NCBI GenBank assembly: GCA_002077065.1
Contig: NAJO01000008.1
Coordinates: forward strand, 1,171,145-1,235,144
DNA from: Cryoendolithus antarcticus
Taxonomy: Eukaryota; Ascomycota; Dothideomycetes; Cladosporiales; Cladosporiaceae
Direction of reading: 5' to 3'
DNA: 64,000 bases
Below are positions 21,126-31,783 of the stretch, in pieces. Below the pieces are notes generated by a model that saw nothing but the letters and a program-made list of their open reading frames with translations, searched no databases and was not told where the DNA came from. Both the position numbers and the translations under genes were made by a program. Every line of letters begins with the position of its first letter. Position 1 is the first letter of the stretch.

Positions 21126-22995
21126 TTACAAAGTGTACCTGAACTGCGGATTCTTCATATCCGTCGAATCATCCTCAAATGCGTGCTCATACCCTTCCAT
21201 CACACCACTAGCGTCCCGCTTCTTGTTCTCCCTCGCACATACCCATCGATAAATTAGCGCAAGCACGATGCAAGCCGCGCTCGTAGCCACCTAGTCACAC
21301 GTCAGCACCGTATGCCCCACCCCAGTTCCCTCCCCCTACAGGACAGTCTGACTCACCGTCACTATCCACCCCGTAGTATATAACGGCTTCTCACTTTGCA
21401 GAAACACGAGCGGCCCCATGAAATTCCCCAAACAATACCCCACAAACATGCCACTACTCCCCACGCTCCGCTTAGTATACCCGGCCGTGTTCGCAATAAC
21501 CATACTCATCAGCACCGCATACCCGCCGCCGTAACTCGCAAGTATATAGACCGCGAACAACTTCGCTCCCGTGGCTGATTGAGGGAGCTTCCAGAGCAAG
21601 AGGGAGGCGAGTAGCGTGCCGGAGACTGTTATGGCGACGAGGTAGGCGCGCATGCCTTTTATCTTCATCGCTATGAAAGGGGCGGAGAGCTCGATCGTGC
21701 CTATCACGAAGCCGGCGGGCATTACGAGGAGGAGGGAGTTGAGGCCGGAGAAGCCGAGGTCGTTTATGATGATGGGGGTGAATGTTGAGACTGCATGCTG
21801 AGATCAGCTCGGCAAAACTTGCAGTGGAAAGGGATTGAAGAGCAGACCTGGACCATTGGCTACGAGCATCGTCAGAGCCATGCCGAATGTGAGCCAGAAT
21901 TTGCCGTCCCCGAGCAATTCCCACACCTGCTCAATCTTGAAGTGGGTGTTTCGGACGCCGCTGTTATTCACCCGCATCCTGGCAACTGCAATATAGCGTT
22001 CCCGGTCCGTGAAGCCCTTCGCGCGGATAGGATCAGGAGGCATGAAGAAGAGAATAACGAAAGCCCACAACACTGTCACAGCGCCGGCGACGATGTACAT
22101 ATATCGCCATGGGCTCAGGGACCCGGAGATGTGGCCCAGCCCGTAGTTGATTAGGGGCGAAACGATGGAGACGTAGCCCGTCATGGAGTACCAGATGCCC
22201 ATGCGGAAGGCTTGTTCTTGTTTCTTGTACCAGCTATGCTACCTGTCAGCCATTACGATCGACAACAGCGCAAGCCTCGAGATTGACGAGAGCAAGGGGG
22301 CACTCACCTGCCGACCACCAACATCCACCCCGGACTCACACCCGACTCCAATGCTCCAAGGAAGAAGCGCTGAACATATAGTCCCTGATGATTCGTGCAA
22401 GCTGCTGTAGTCATGAGGCATAGGCCCCAGAGTAGCACGATGGCGAAGATGACTTTCTCGATGGGGTATCGCTGGGCGAGTAGGATCGCTGGGTAACTTC
22501 CAACGATGAAGCCAGGGTAGAAGATCGCAGCGCTAAGACTATACCTTAGCCCCACTGTCAACGCTAGATCAGTCCGCAGCCCGAAGAGTGCCTGTACTAA
22601 CAGTCAGCAACTATTGCCATCTGTTTCACTACGTGTCGCCCTCTGTCCCCGCTTCGCCCTGTCCCCTCCCCTCGTCCCCTCGTCCCCATCCCCCATCTGC
22701 CCCGCCCAACTTGGATAGAAGGAGTACTTACGGCCTGGCTCAACATAGCCTTATCATAATACTGCAGTCCATACGTCACACACAGTATACTCAACAACCT
22801 CCGATCAATCTTCTTGGTGAGCTTCTTCTCTTCCTCTGCCGTCCAGCTCTGTTCGCCTGTGTATGCCGAAAGGACTTTGAGTGCTTCATCATTGTGGATA
22901 GTATCGACTGTGATGGACTTCTTGAGCTCATTGAGTTCGTCGAGGTTGGAGGATTTGCCGATTGTGAGGTCTTCTTTCTCTCTAGGGCTGACCAT
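21126..22995 (-). CDS. MFS anion:cation symporter, DAL5/allantoate-permease type
   Basis: A plasma-membrane permease of the ACS branch of the MFS, which takes up allantoate, nicotinate, biotin precursors or similar acids. Reverse-strand exons are 22995-22732, 22591-22308, 22233-21848, 21790-21357 and 21290-21126, giving 510 residues. About 12 helices are visible. Family signatures include 'YGLQYYDKAMLSQAALFGLR', 'QRFFLGALESGVSPGWMLVV', 'WYKKQEQAFRMGIWYSMTGY' and 'AGYTKRSVGSSGMFVGYCLG'. A charged 75-residue N-tail and a charged C-tail lie in the cytosol. All introns are GT-AG and phases agree throughout. The 140-nt first intron is the longest defined in the window and is G-rich on the RNA strand. 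Confidence 0.92.
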
Positions 22996-23537
22996 GATCG
23001 ATGATTATTTCAAAGGAGAAAGGAAGAGAACGGTGGAGAGACAGGAATGAGACACTGCAGAAGCGAGGAAGTCAAGTGCAGAGTACCTCTCCAGAGCTCA
23101 CGAGGTTACCTTATACTTCTCACAGCCATGCGAGATACTCGTGGCATCTTTCACCCATCACTTCGTCTCTGCCAATGCGAGCTCTTGTTTCCGACGCAGT
23201 CACTCGCCTGTCGACGAATGATGGAAGGCAGCAAGAGGGGAAATGTCTTGGTATGTACCATACCCCAGCTCGCATTCGTGGTCGTGAAGGCAAGGGTATG
23301 TGAGCCAAGAGAAAGAAGCTGGGGAGCTGTGTGGGGATCTCGGCTATGGCTGCGTATTTGACCCGAGATGCTGCGAACGCGCAGTTGCAGTGTCGTGGGC
23401 TGCGAGATTGATCAGCAGGCATGAGTCGACGTGAATGCAGCGCTTTGCATGCTGCTCGCTTCGGTGTTCTACTTCGTCCGATGCAGTATTGTACACGCGC
23501 CTCTTCCTCTGCGCCGTCCATATCCCCGAACATTCTC
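22996..23537. other. Promoter of the DAL5-like gene and 3' region of RPT6
   Basis: About 540 bp. The part near 22996 should hold the permease promoter. No nitrogen-response GATA cluster was obvious to me. Frames here have no signature. Confidence 0.4.
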
Positions 23538-24763
23538 CTAATTCCACAGCTTCGCCAAACTCGTCTCCTTGTCATCATGCCTATTCAGCACCTTCGCTGT
23601 TGCCAGATCAAAGTCCTCCTGCGTGACATGCACTCTCCGCTCCCTCAGCGCAAACATCCCAGCCTCCGTACACACACCCTTCAGCTCAGCCCCGGAGCAC
23701 TGATTCATCTTCTCCGCGATCTTCGCTAGATCGATCCCTCTTGTCAGGTTCATGCTCCTGCTGTGAATGCGCAAGATGTCTGCGCGGGCTTCGGTGGTAG
23801 GTGGCGGGAATTCGATCTTCCTGTCGATGCGACCTGGTCGGAGGAGTGCAGGGTCGAGGATGTCGAGTCGGTTGGTGGCCATGATGACTTTGATGTTCTT
23901 TGTTGGCTCGAAGCCATCCAATTGGTTGAGTAGCTCCAACATTGTCCGCTGCACTTCGGAGTCGCCGCCTGAGTTGCCTTCCACACGTGATGACCCGATA
24001 GAGTCGATCTCGTCCATGAAGATGATGCTGGGCGCGTGCTCTCGTGCCATGACGAAGAGCTCGCGCACCATTCTGCTGCCCTCTCCGATGTACTTCTGCA
24101 CCAACTCCGAGCCACTCACGCGAATGAACTTACAGTCTGTGTGATGTGCGACTGCTCTTGCCAGTAATGTCTTGCCTGTTCCTGGAGGTCCATAGAGTAG
24201 CACACCCTTCGGCTGTGCGATGCCTAGGGACTCGAACAACTCTGGATGCTTGAGGCCAAGCTCGATGACTTCCTTGATCGCCTTGATTTGCTCGTCCAGC
24301 CCACCGATCATGTCGTATGTGCTGTCAGGTACTTTCTCGACCATCATGAGTGACACCAGCGGGTCGACTGAGGATGGCAGGAGTGATGAGAGTTTGTAGG
24401 AGTCGCTGAGAAGGGTGACGCGTTTCCCGGCTGTGAGTTTCGAGATGTCGATGTTATCGGCAATGTCCACCACTGATCCTGTCAGTCTGTCGCCTCTTTC
24501 CGCCATAAATGCCATCAACATCACTCACCATACTTCCCCTCGGGATGCACCTTGACCAGCACCTTCTTCGTCCCCATCACCTTGACCACCTCGCCCACGT
24601 AGCTGCCCGGCTGTTGCAGCAGCCCAAGTTCCTCTCGTAATAGCCGCACTCTGCTGTTGTACTCGTTCCGCTGTGCCTCTAATCGTCGCAGTACCGCCTG
24701 TCCTTGGATGATCTCGAGCTTCATGCTCTCGATCTTGTTGTTGAAGAACGTGTCGAGCGCCAT
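23538..24763 (-). CDS. RPT6: 26S proteasome regulatory ATPase RPT6
   Basis: One of six AAA ATPases of the proteasome base ring, unfolding substrates and opening the 20S gate. Exons 24763-24529 and 24472-23538 give 389 residues. An N-terminal coiled coil ('[20 protein letters not shown]') leads into the OB domain, with '[16 protein letters not shown]' and '[18 protein letters not shown]'; the last is formed at the splice site. The AAA domain has Walker A 'GPPGTGKT', Walker B '[11 protein letters not shown]', sensor 1 'MATNR' and arginine fingers '[11 protein letters not shown]'. The C-terminus, 'LAKLWN', is close to the Rpt6 tail. The inter-domain and C-terminal text separates it from RPT1-5. 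Confidence 0.97.
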
Positions 24764-25529
24764 GATTGCTGCCTGATGCTGGTATGAGGTGCTAGGGTGA
24801 CTTACTACGCCGGATGTCTGTTGTTGTAGAGTGTCACTATTCGCGGTGTGGTGTGTGGTTGTTGAATGATGTGTATACCTTCATGATTGACAGTTAGGCA
24901 ACTCGTGATGGCGTTTCCACAGAGCCCCATCATGACTAGCGCGCCGGAGCTCGGACCGCGCCCTCACTTCACCGATCCAGCTACAGCAAATCACAAAACA
25001 TGCTTCTCATCGCATTCCCTTCACCATTACTGTGCTTGATCGCAGTGTCAATTTAAGGACGCTCCGCTCGCATGTCTTAAGGGCGGAGCGGGCCAGTCCT
25101 AAGGCGTCGTCTTCATCTTGGGATGCAAGCACAGGCGTGTGGGAAGAAATTGCTCACAGACTGCCTTCGTGAGGCAGGCGCACTGGACCTCAATAAGGTA
25201 CCTATTCTGTGCTCCGACGCGTAGACAAAAATCATGCTCCATCCTCCGCCTGGCCGGGAGAGCTTGATAGAGGGGTATTGGCTTGCTGAAATGCGAAATC
25301 CGCCACGAAAGAGCGGACGCTTACGACGGACGCAGTTTCTTGTGTTCCTCGTCGTATGAGCGCATGGAACGAGACAGGGACTTCACTTTGACGGGAGTAG
25401 TCGGGGCTCACCCAATGTGACTGATCTGGGAACACAGGTAAATGCTGCTTCTCCTACTCCACGTTCTCCCATCATGACCACTTCCCCCCAATTTACCGAG
25501 TCGCTCGCTCGATCACCTGCCCGTCAACC
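24764..25529. other. Divergent promoter between RPT6 and an orphan gene
   Basis: 766 bp. It contains the nested inverted repeat listed separately. Nothing else stands out; no PACE-like box (GGTGGCAAA) was seen. Confidence 0.45.
25053..25102. promoter_or_regulatory. Nested inverted repeat (potential cruciform/hairpin) upstream of RPT6
   Basis: CGCTCCGC at 25060-25067 pairs with GCGGAGCG at 25083-25090. Outside it, TTAAGGAC (25053-25060) nearly pairs with GTCCTAA (25096-25102). It lies about 300 bp upstream of the RPT6 ATG. A paired binding site or a hairpin are both possible. Confidence 0.4.
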
Positions 25530-27131
25530 ATGTCCTCTTGGTGCGGGCTTGGCAGCTCGCACGACACTCACCTTACTGCCTCCTCCGCCATCACGGCTCT
25601 CAGCACAACCTCATCAGAAGACGCGCTTAGCAATTGGTATGGCGTGACGCTGCCCATCGGTCGCCAGCAAGCCGTCAAACTTCCGAGCGGCCGTCAATCA
25701 GCGACCACTTTTTTTACCGTCGTCATCGAAGATATATACCCTACGCCATTGCTCAGTGATTTGCAGACGAAGCTTTTCGTCCTACGCCCGGGCCGTGCTC
25801 ACTCGCGCATCTGCTTTCCCATTGGAACTGTTTATAGCAAGTGCTGGGGCATCTTTAACAAAACCACGCCAACTCAATACATCTTCGTCAAGGACGTTAG
25901 CAATGATACCTACTGGATCATGCTCGACGCTGTGACCGGGAAACATCCGTGGTGCAATACAGACTACCGTACGTCGAGGTTCGGATCCATCATCGATCTC
26001 GCATGCGCCGAGCTGCAGAGCGCGTGGCCAACGGTAAGTCGTCGAGAGTTTGAGCTCGCCTGCGGTCCTCTCGGCTTCAGTGTTGGTGGCGTTCGGCGCA
26101 ACAGTAGTTCACTCCTCGAGTCTGGTCTGCTCGAGGATCACTTCAACGAAGACGAGTACCATCGACTAGCGAGCGAGTATGCAGACGAGATTTCCAAGTT
26201 GAGGAGACCGCCGAAGTATGCACTCGACGACGACTCGGTCCTATCGATCATGCAACTTCTTGGACTGACGACCAGGGCTGATGCTAGCCGCTTCATTCAT
26301 CGTAGTTGGTACGGACCGTGCTGGTGGGGTCATGTCAACGCCAATACCCTGTTCCATGACGCTTCGCAGCTATCGAACGGACGCGCGACATTCTACGGGC
26401 TACAGCTGTTGGCCTCCAAAATCCGGAACGCCCCTAACGCACACATCATCGTAAACCGCGATCTTAACAGGTCACACAGCATGACACTTTCTCGAGGACG
26501 CTCTTTGATAGGCTATGAGGACGATGCCTACGTCGGGCAAGACCCGGATTGTTACGTCGCTCAGGAGAACCCGCCGCCGCCTTTCGACAACGGACGCAGA
26601 GTTCCAAATGACTCATCGCTTGTCGCAATCTCTCTAGTCGGCGACAAACCTCATATAACCATGCCACTCGGGCTTCTCAGACTGCACGGGAAGACGACTC
26701 GCTTCATGCTTGTCAAAGACGTCAGTGGAGATGCGAGGAAGTATATGATTCTGTTCAATGCATCATATCAGCGTACATGTATCCTTGAAAACGACATCGA
26801 TTACCCCCAGATTATCCGACCTGCTCGGCGCAAAGCATACATCGAAAAGGGTGAAAAGCGATTCACAGCGATGGAAGTGGACTTTGAAGGGGTCGATGAG
26901 GATGGCCAAGTCACCTTCACCGAGACGGGTATCTATCGACATGGTTATCACATAGCGCCTGTGGCATTGGTGGACGACAAGCTCATACATCCTGGAGACC
27001 TGCCTCCTCGTGAAGGGCAGGCGGTGTGGCTATCAGGGAGGTGGTCGCGTCCACCAGCCCCAAAGCTTTCAAGGAAGGAGAAGCGTTTAAGGAAGGAGAA
27101 GCTTTCAGAAAGCAGATATCTGTACAGGTAG
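25530..27131 (+). CDS. Orphan protein of 533 residues with an internal duplicated motif
   Basis: A single exon from ATG 25530. I do not recognise a family. Two stretches resemble each other: 'FVKDVSNDTYWIMLDAVTGK' near residue 130 and 'LVKDVSGDARKYMILFNASY' near residue 405. Each is preceded by a P-[IL]-G strand ('FPIGTVY' and 'MPLGLLR'), suggesting two copies of one beta-rich module. There is no signal peptide or membrane helix. The last 35 residues are strongly basic ('KLSRKEKRLRKEKLSESR') and come from an 18-bp DNA duplication at 27068-27103, perhaps a nuclear localisation signal. A GTAAGT...TTCAG pair at 26035-26081 looks like an intron, but its 47 nt would break the long frame, so I keep one exon. 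Confidence 0.6.
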   Translation: MSSWCGLGSSHDTHLTASSAITALSTTSSEDALSNWYGVTLPIGRQQAVKLPSGRQSATTFFTVVIEDIYPTPLLSDLQTKLFVLRPGRAHSRICFPIGTVYSKCWGIFNKTTPTQYIFVKDVSNDTYWIMLDAVTGKHPWCNTDYRTSRFGSIIDLACAELQSAWPTVSRREFELACGPLGFSVGGVRRNSSSLLESGLLEDHFNEDEYHRLASEYADEISKLRRPPKYALDDDSVLSIMQLLGLTTRADASRFIHRSWYGPCWWGHVNANTLFHDASQLSNGRATFYGLQLLASKIRNAPNAHIIVNRDLNRSHSMTLSRGRSLIGYEDDAYVGQDPDCYVAQENPPPPFDNGRRVPNDSSLVAISLVGDKPHITMPLGLLRLHGKTTRFMLVKDVSGDARKYMILFNASYQRTCILENDIDYPQIIRPARRKAYIEKGEKRFTAMEVDFEGVDEDGQVTFTETGIYRHGYHIAPVALVDDKLIHPGDLPPREGQAVWLSGRWSRPPAPKLSRKEKRLRKEKLSESRYLYR

Positions 27132-27663
27132 AGTGCAAGACGGTTCCGATGCAAGAAGGAGTAGGTATGGAGACTTGGAGGAGAGGTGTCAAAGGAGTTG
27201 ATCAGAGAGTGGACACGAGATTGGGTGTACTTGATTTATGCATCGCTGTGTTGTATTCTTAGGTGACGTCCAGATATGATCGACGCCAGGGTAGGGCTTC
27301 CCAAAGCTTGGTTCATGTGGCAGCATGCACGTCAGGAAGTGGAGAGCACCACCCGCACCTCTCCGTCCTCGCGATAGGCTGCACGTCTACATCATTCCAT
27401 ATTCGCTTGTGACATGTGAAACTCGACGATGACCTCCCTACAGTGACCTGAACTGGATATTGACCTGGAGTCGAACTCCGCTTCCTTCTACACTCCGCTC
27501 CGCCCATCGTTGACCTCTGTCAGAAGCTCATACGCAGCTGATCGCGTCTAGCTTCCACACTGCGTCAATCTACCCGACTTAATCGTGCATGAACGCCGTG
27601 TAATTCCGACGCTACCTACGCCCATGCCCACACTCCCTATGTAGAGCCCTCCTGCGGCAAGAC
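27132..27663. other. Intergenic, promoter of the exchanger gene
   Basis: About 530 bp. A tRNA B-box-like string on the minus strand near 27466 was checked and rejected. No gene seen. Confidence 0.45.
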
Positions 27664-30600
27664 ATGGTCCCTAAGAGCAACACCCACCGCCCAGACATGG
27701 CCGACAATCGACGCGATGGCGATAGCAGCCAGACAGACACGGATGTCGTCGACTATGCTGCAGCGACTCCCACACCTTCCACAGCAGCTAATCGGAGCCG
27801 AAGAACATCTACGAGCTCCACTGCAACGACAACGGGCAACGTCACAAGGGAGTCGAGAGATCTACAGAGTCAGGCCAGCATGCATGCAAGTCAGACGAGT
27901 CAACAGTCCGAAAGCACACGGAGACCGAGGCCGAGACCATTGGACTATGGTAGGGACATCGCAGCAGTATCATCTAGATGGCAGTACTGACAACACACAG
28001 GCTCCATGAACAACACTTCGGGCATCCGCTCCCCAGCCTCGCAGACACCACGTAGACCCGGTCCAGCCCGACGTCTTCCTTCCTCGAATAAACCCCATCG
28101 CGGCGCCGAATTCTCCGTAGACGACGACGTCTCCGAGATCGATCAAGACCTGGAGCTAGCCCGGCAACGGACACGGGAGAATGCACAACGGGACAGAGCA
28201 GCGGCTTTGCGGAGGAAGGACAGCACGATCAGACGTAGACCCACAGCCGCACAAGCTCCGACTTTACCGAGACTGGAAAGCGAAGATACCGAGGCTGGCG
28301 GAGCGCAGACGACCGGCAATGATGCGGCGACGGTCAAAGCAGCCTCGATCAAAGAGCAGGAGCCGAGCTCGGAGGAGACGCTGCAGGGCGAAGAGGAGGT
28401 CGAGGAGCCGATGCCAGAGTCTGGCGAAGATGACGAAGATGCTGATGACGCTGACGACGATGGGGATGTCAGCGATACTGAGAGCTTCACGTTACGTGAT
28501 CGGCAAGATGCGATCAACGAGACACACCCGTTTGGTATTCGGATTTGGAAGCCAGCGTTGTACAAGAAGAGTCGTTCTGCTGTGCGGAATGCTGATGGAG
28601 ACATACACTCAACGCCAGGGGCGGCGGTGAATCGATGGCTGTTCTTGTTCAATTGCCTGTGGACTGTGCTGTTCGGCTGGTGGCTGTCATTGGTCACCGG
28701 CTTCGGCGGAGTAGTATGCCGTGCTCTTGGTGTACTGGGTATCGACGGTTGCGACGAGTACGGCAGAGTGCTGATCAATCTCGCCCACTACCTCTTCTAC
28801 CCATTCGGCAAGTTCATCAAGCTGGAACACGACGAGACATACGAAGAGGAGGACCAAGGAGAGGGTCGCAGCATCGGCGAGTACGAGCGATGGCAGACTG
28901 GCGATTTGGAGGAAGGACGACTCTTCTTCGGACCAACTGGCATCAACCAGTCGATCATTGGTCGCAGACGTGAGGATCTTGTCGATGAGCCGGACGAAAC
29001 GGATAGTCTCCTTGGTCGGCACAATCGCAATTCCGCAGATCGAGCGCACTCGAGAGCAAAGAAGCGTCTATTCGGGCGTGGAAAGTGGAATGTCGGGAGA
29101 GTCATCTTCTTCTTGTCATTCTACTTCCTCATCACGCCATGCCTCTTCTTCGTGAGTGCCATCTGTTGGTTCCTGGTGTTCACAATTCCAATGGGCAAAG
29201 TCACACTCCTGCTATTCTACCACCTGCGACGGCATCCTCTCGCGATGAGCTTTCACACCGATGCACATCTCGGACGCGCGACATCTTCCGGCTCACACAG
29301 TATCCTGATGTGCACATACCGCGCCGTCGGACTGAAGTACTGGAAGTACACTATCGACGGCACCAATATCTTCCTCATCAACCTCCTCGGCCTCGTTGTC
29401 TTCGCCATCTTCGACTACTTCGTTCTCCACAAGACCCTCCAAATCGACTCATTCCTCACATCCGCGGGCTTCAACTTCGTTCTCGCTCTCCTCTCGATCA
29501 TCCCCCTCGCCTACTTCATCGGCCAGGCAGTCGCTTCCATCTCAGCCCAGTCCTCCATGGGCGTAGGCGCAACGATAAACGCATTCTTCAGCACCATCGT
29601 CGAAGTCTTTCTCTACTGCATCGCCCTCGACGAAGGCAAGGCACAACTTGTGGAAGGAAGCATTATCGGCTCCATCTTCGCCGGTATCCTCTTCCTCCCC
29701 GGTCTGAGTATGTGCTTCGGTGCTCTCAAGCGTAAGACGCAACGCTTCAACACGAGAAGTGCAAGCGCCACAAACACCATGCTTCTCTTCGCGGTGATAG
29801 GAGCTTTCGGCCCGACGTTGTTCTATCAGATCTACGGGTCGCATGAGCTGAATTGTCACGCGTGTGTGAAGCTGCATACGGATGAAGTCGAGCGGGATTG
29901 CAGACGATGTTACTTCGCGCAGACGCCGGCACTGGAGACGAGGTTCTACGCCGAGGCTGTGAAGCCATTCATCTGGTTCTGTGCTGTGCTACTATTCTTC
30001 AGCTATGTCATTGGGCTGCTGTTCACGCTTAGGACGCATGCGGCTGTGATTTGGAATAACGAGCCTGATGAGAAGAAGGAGGTCAAGGCTGAGCAGGCTG
30101 TGCAGCATGTTGAGAATCGGGAGACGAGGACTGGCAGTCTCACGGCTGGGACTACCTCTGCTTTCGACCCGCGCGAGGCCATGACACGGCACAGCACTGC
30201 TGCTACGCTGGGTGGGGAGAACATCAGGGAGAGTCAGATGTACAAGCGGATCCTGAACCAGAGCCTAAAGCAAGCTGGGATGCAGAAGGCGAAGCCCAGC
30301 GAGGATGTCACGACACCTCGAGCAGAGACGCAGATTCCGCACCTTGTCCCACCCAAGTCATCAGACGGCGATGCAATCAGTACTAACAGCGTCCGTATCC
30401 ACGGCCTTAGCGCAGAAGATAATCGTGTCCTCGTGCAGCAAGTCGCAGAGATCGCTGCCACAGCAGCCGCAGTGGCCACACGCGACGCAACTCGAGCGCC
30501 CCGCCAAGCCTCAATGATGTCCAGCACCCGCGCCGGCTCTATCTCACGACACCACGGCTCATCTCACTCAAAGTCAAAAGACTTCGGCCCTATCCCACGC

Positions 30601-31376
30601 ACCGGCAGCGGCGAAGCCGGCGGTCTCACAGGCGCCGAAACAACCACAAACGACAACGCCACTGCCGTAGCAACAGGACTCCACGAAGCCGCGCCCGCCG
30701 CTCCAGGCGGCCACGACGCCCCGAACTGGTCCCGAACGAAATCAGCCATAGTCCTCATGACCGCCACAGTAGCCTACGCCATCATAGCCGAGATTCTAGT
30801 AGACACTGTAGATGCGGTGCTAAGCAACATCGACATCGACGAAAAGTTCCTCGGCATCACGCTCTTCGCCCTCGTCCCCAACACAACCGAATTCCTCAAC
30901 GCCATCTCCTTCGCCATGAACGGCAACATCGCCCTCAGCATGGAAATCGGCAATTCCTACGCCTTGCAAGTCATGCTCCTGCAGATCCCCGCTTTGGTCC
31001 TCTTCTCCGCCATCTATGGAGCTTACATCGACCCGAGCGACGTGAGCGATCACACGTTCAGTTTGATCTTCCCGCAGTGGGATATGGTTACTGTTATTCT
31101 GGGGGTGTTTTTGATGGGGTATGTGGTTGGGGAGGGCAAGAGCAATTATTTCAAGGGGAGTAGTTTGATTTTGACGTATTTGGTTTTTGTGGTGGGGTTT
31201 TGGTTTACGGGGTATAATTCTTTGAATGTGAGTTCTGGTTGATTGATGGGGGTGATGGGATGATTGCTGACGATTTTCTGCAGACTTCGGGGGTTGATCC
31301 TACGGACACGCTTGCGCTGGGTACGAGCGAGAGGTTCTTGACTGTGGGAAGAGGATCAAGTGGGAGAGCGTACTGA
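27664..31376 (+). CDS. Vacuolar cation/proton exchanger, VNX1-like (CaCA superfamily)
   Basis: A large H+-coupled antiporter like yeast Vnx1, moving Na+, K+ or Ca2+ into the vacuole. Exons 27664-27949, 28001-31227 and 31284-31376 give 1,201 residues; MADN at 27697 is an alternative start. A disordered, charged N-terminal region of about 260 residues precedes the first membrane segments. The two CaCA alpha-repeats are visible: 'GATINAFFSTIVEVFLYCIA' followed by 'EGSIIGSIFAGILFLPGLSM', and 'ALVPNTTEFLNAISFAMNGN' followed by 'MEIGNSYALQVMLLQIPALV'. Each keeps the key Glu, but the usual GNAxE wording of Ca2+-selective CAX proteins is lost, as in the Vnx1 branch. A cytosolic loop of some 240 residues, rich in Ser, Thr and Ala, lies between the repeats. 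Substrate choice is inference. Confidence 0.9.
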
Positions 31377-31783
31377 GATGGAGCCCTCTACAGGTTCTGA
31401 AGCAGATGGGATGGAATCGACCGGGCGCATCACAAGTCCTAGCGTGGGTTTCGAAGTGACGGACAGACAGATGGGGGTTATCTTTGGTGAGGTAGTTCTT
31501 GAGCGCGGCGCTGGGTTATTGGGTAGCATTTCGAGGAAAAGGGCTTGGTACAACGCGTTTGCAGCTCTCTGCGGATCATATCTTGTTTCTGTCGCCAATT
31601 CTCAAAGCTGTTATCCTGACAGACATGGCCCGGCGAGGCTAGACACGATATGCAGTATGCATGAAGGCCCGTGCGTGCGTCGCCAACCGCTTCGCCACTT
31701 CGTCGAGGCTGGGAGGGTCATGACTCGATAGATCACATCTCTTGTGCACTATGTACTCATGAACCTGTGAACATCGGGGCAGC
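31377..31783. other. Intergenic, no gene seen
   Basis: About 400 bp between the exchanger and ankyrin genes. A forward frame from 31360 to 31731 overlaps the exchanger's last codons and has no signature. Confidence 0.45.

Noticed and set aside
26035..26081. GTAAGT...TTCAG intron in the 533-residue orphan
   Set aside because: 47 nt is not a multiple of three and the same frame is open for hundreds of codons on both sides.
27455..27485. tRNA B-box-like string on the minus strand (GAGTTCGACTCC)
   Set aside because: A short T-arm-like hairpin is possible, but no A box, acceptor stem or anticodon arm can be drawn around it.
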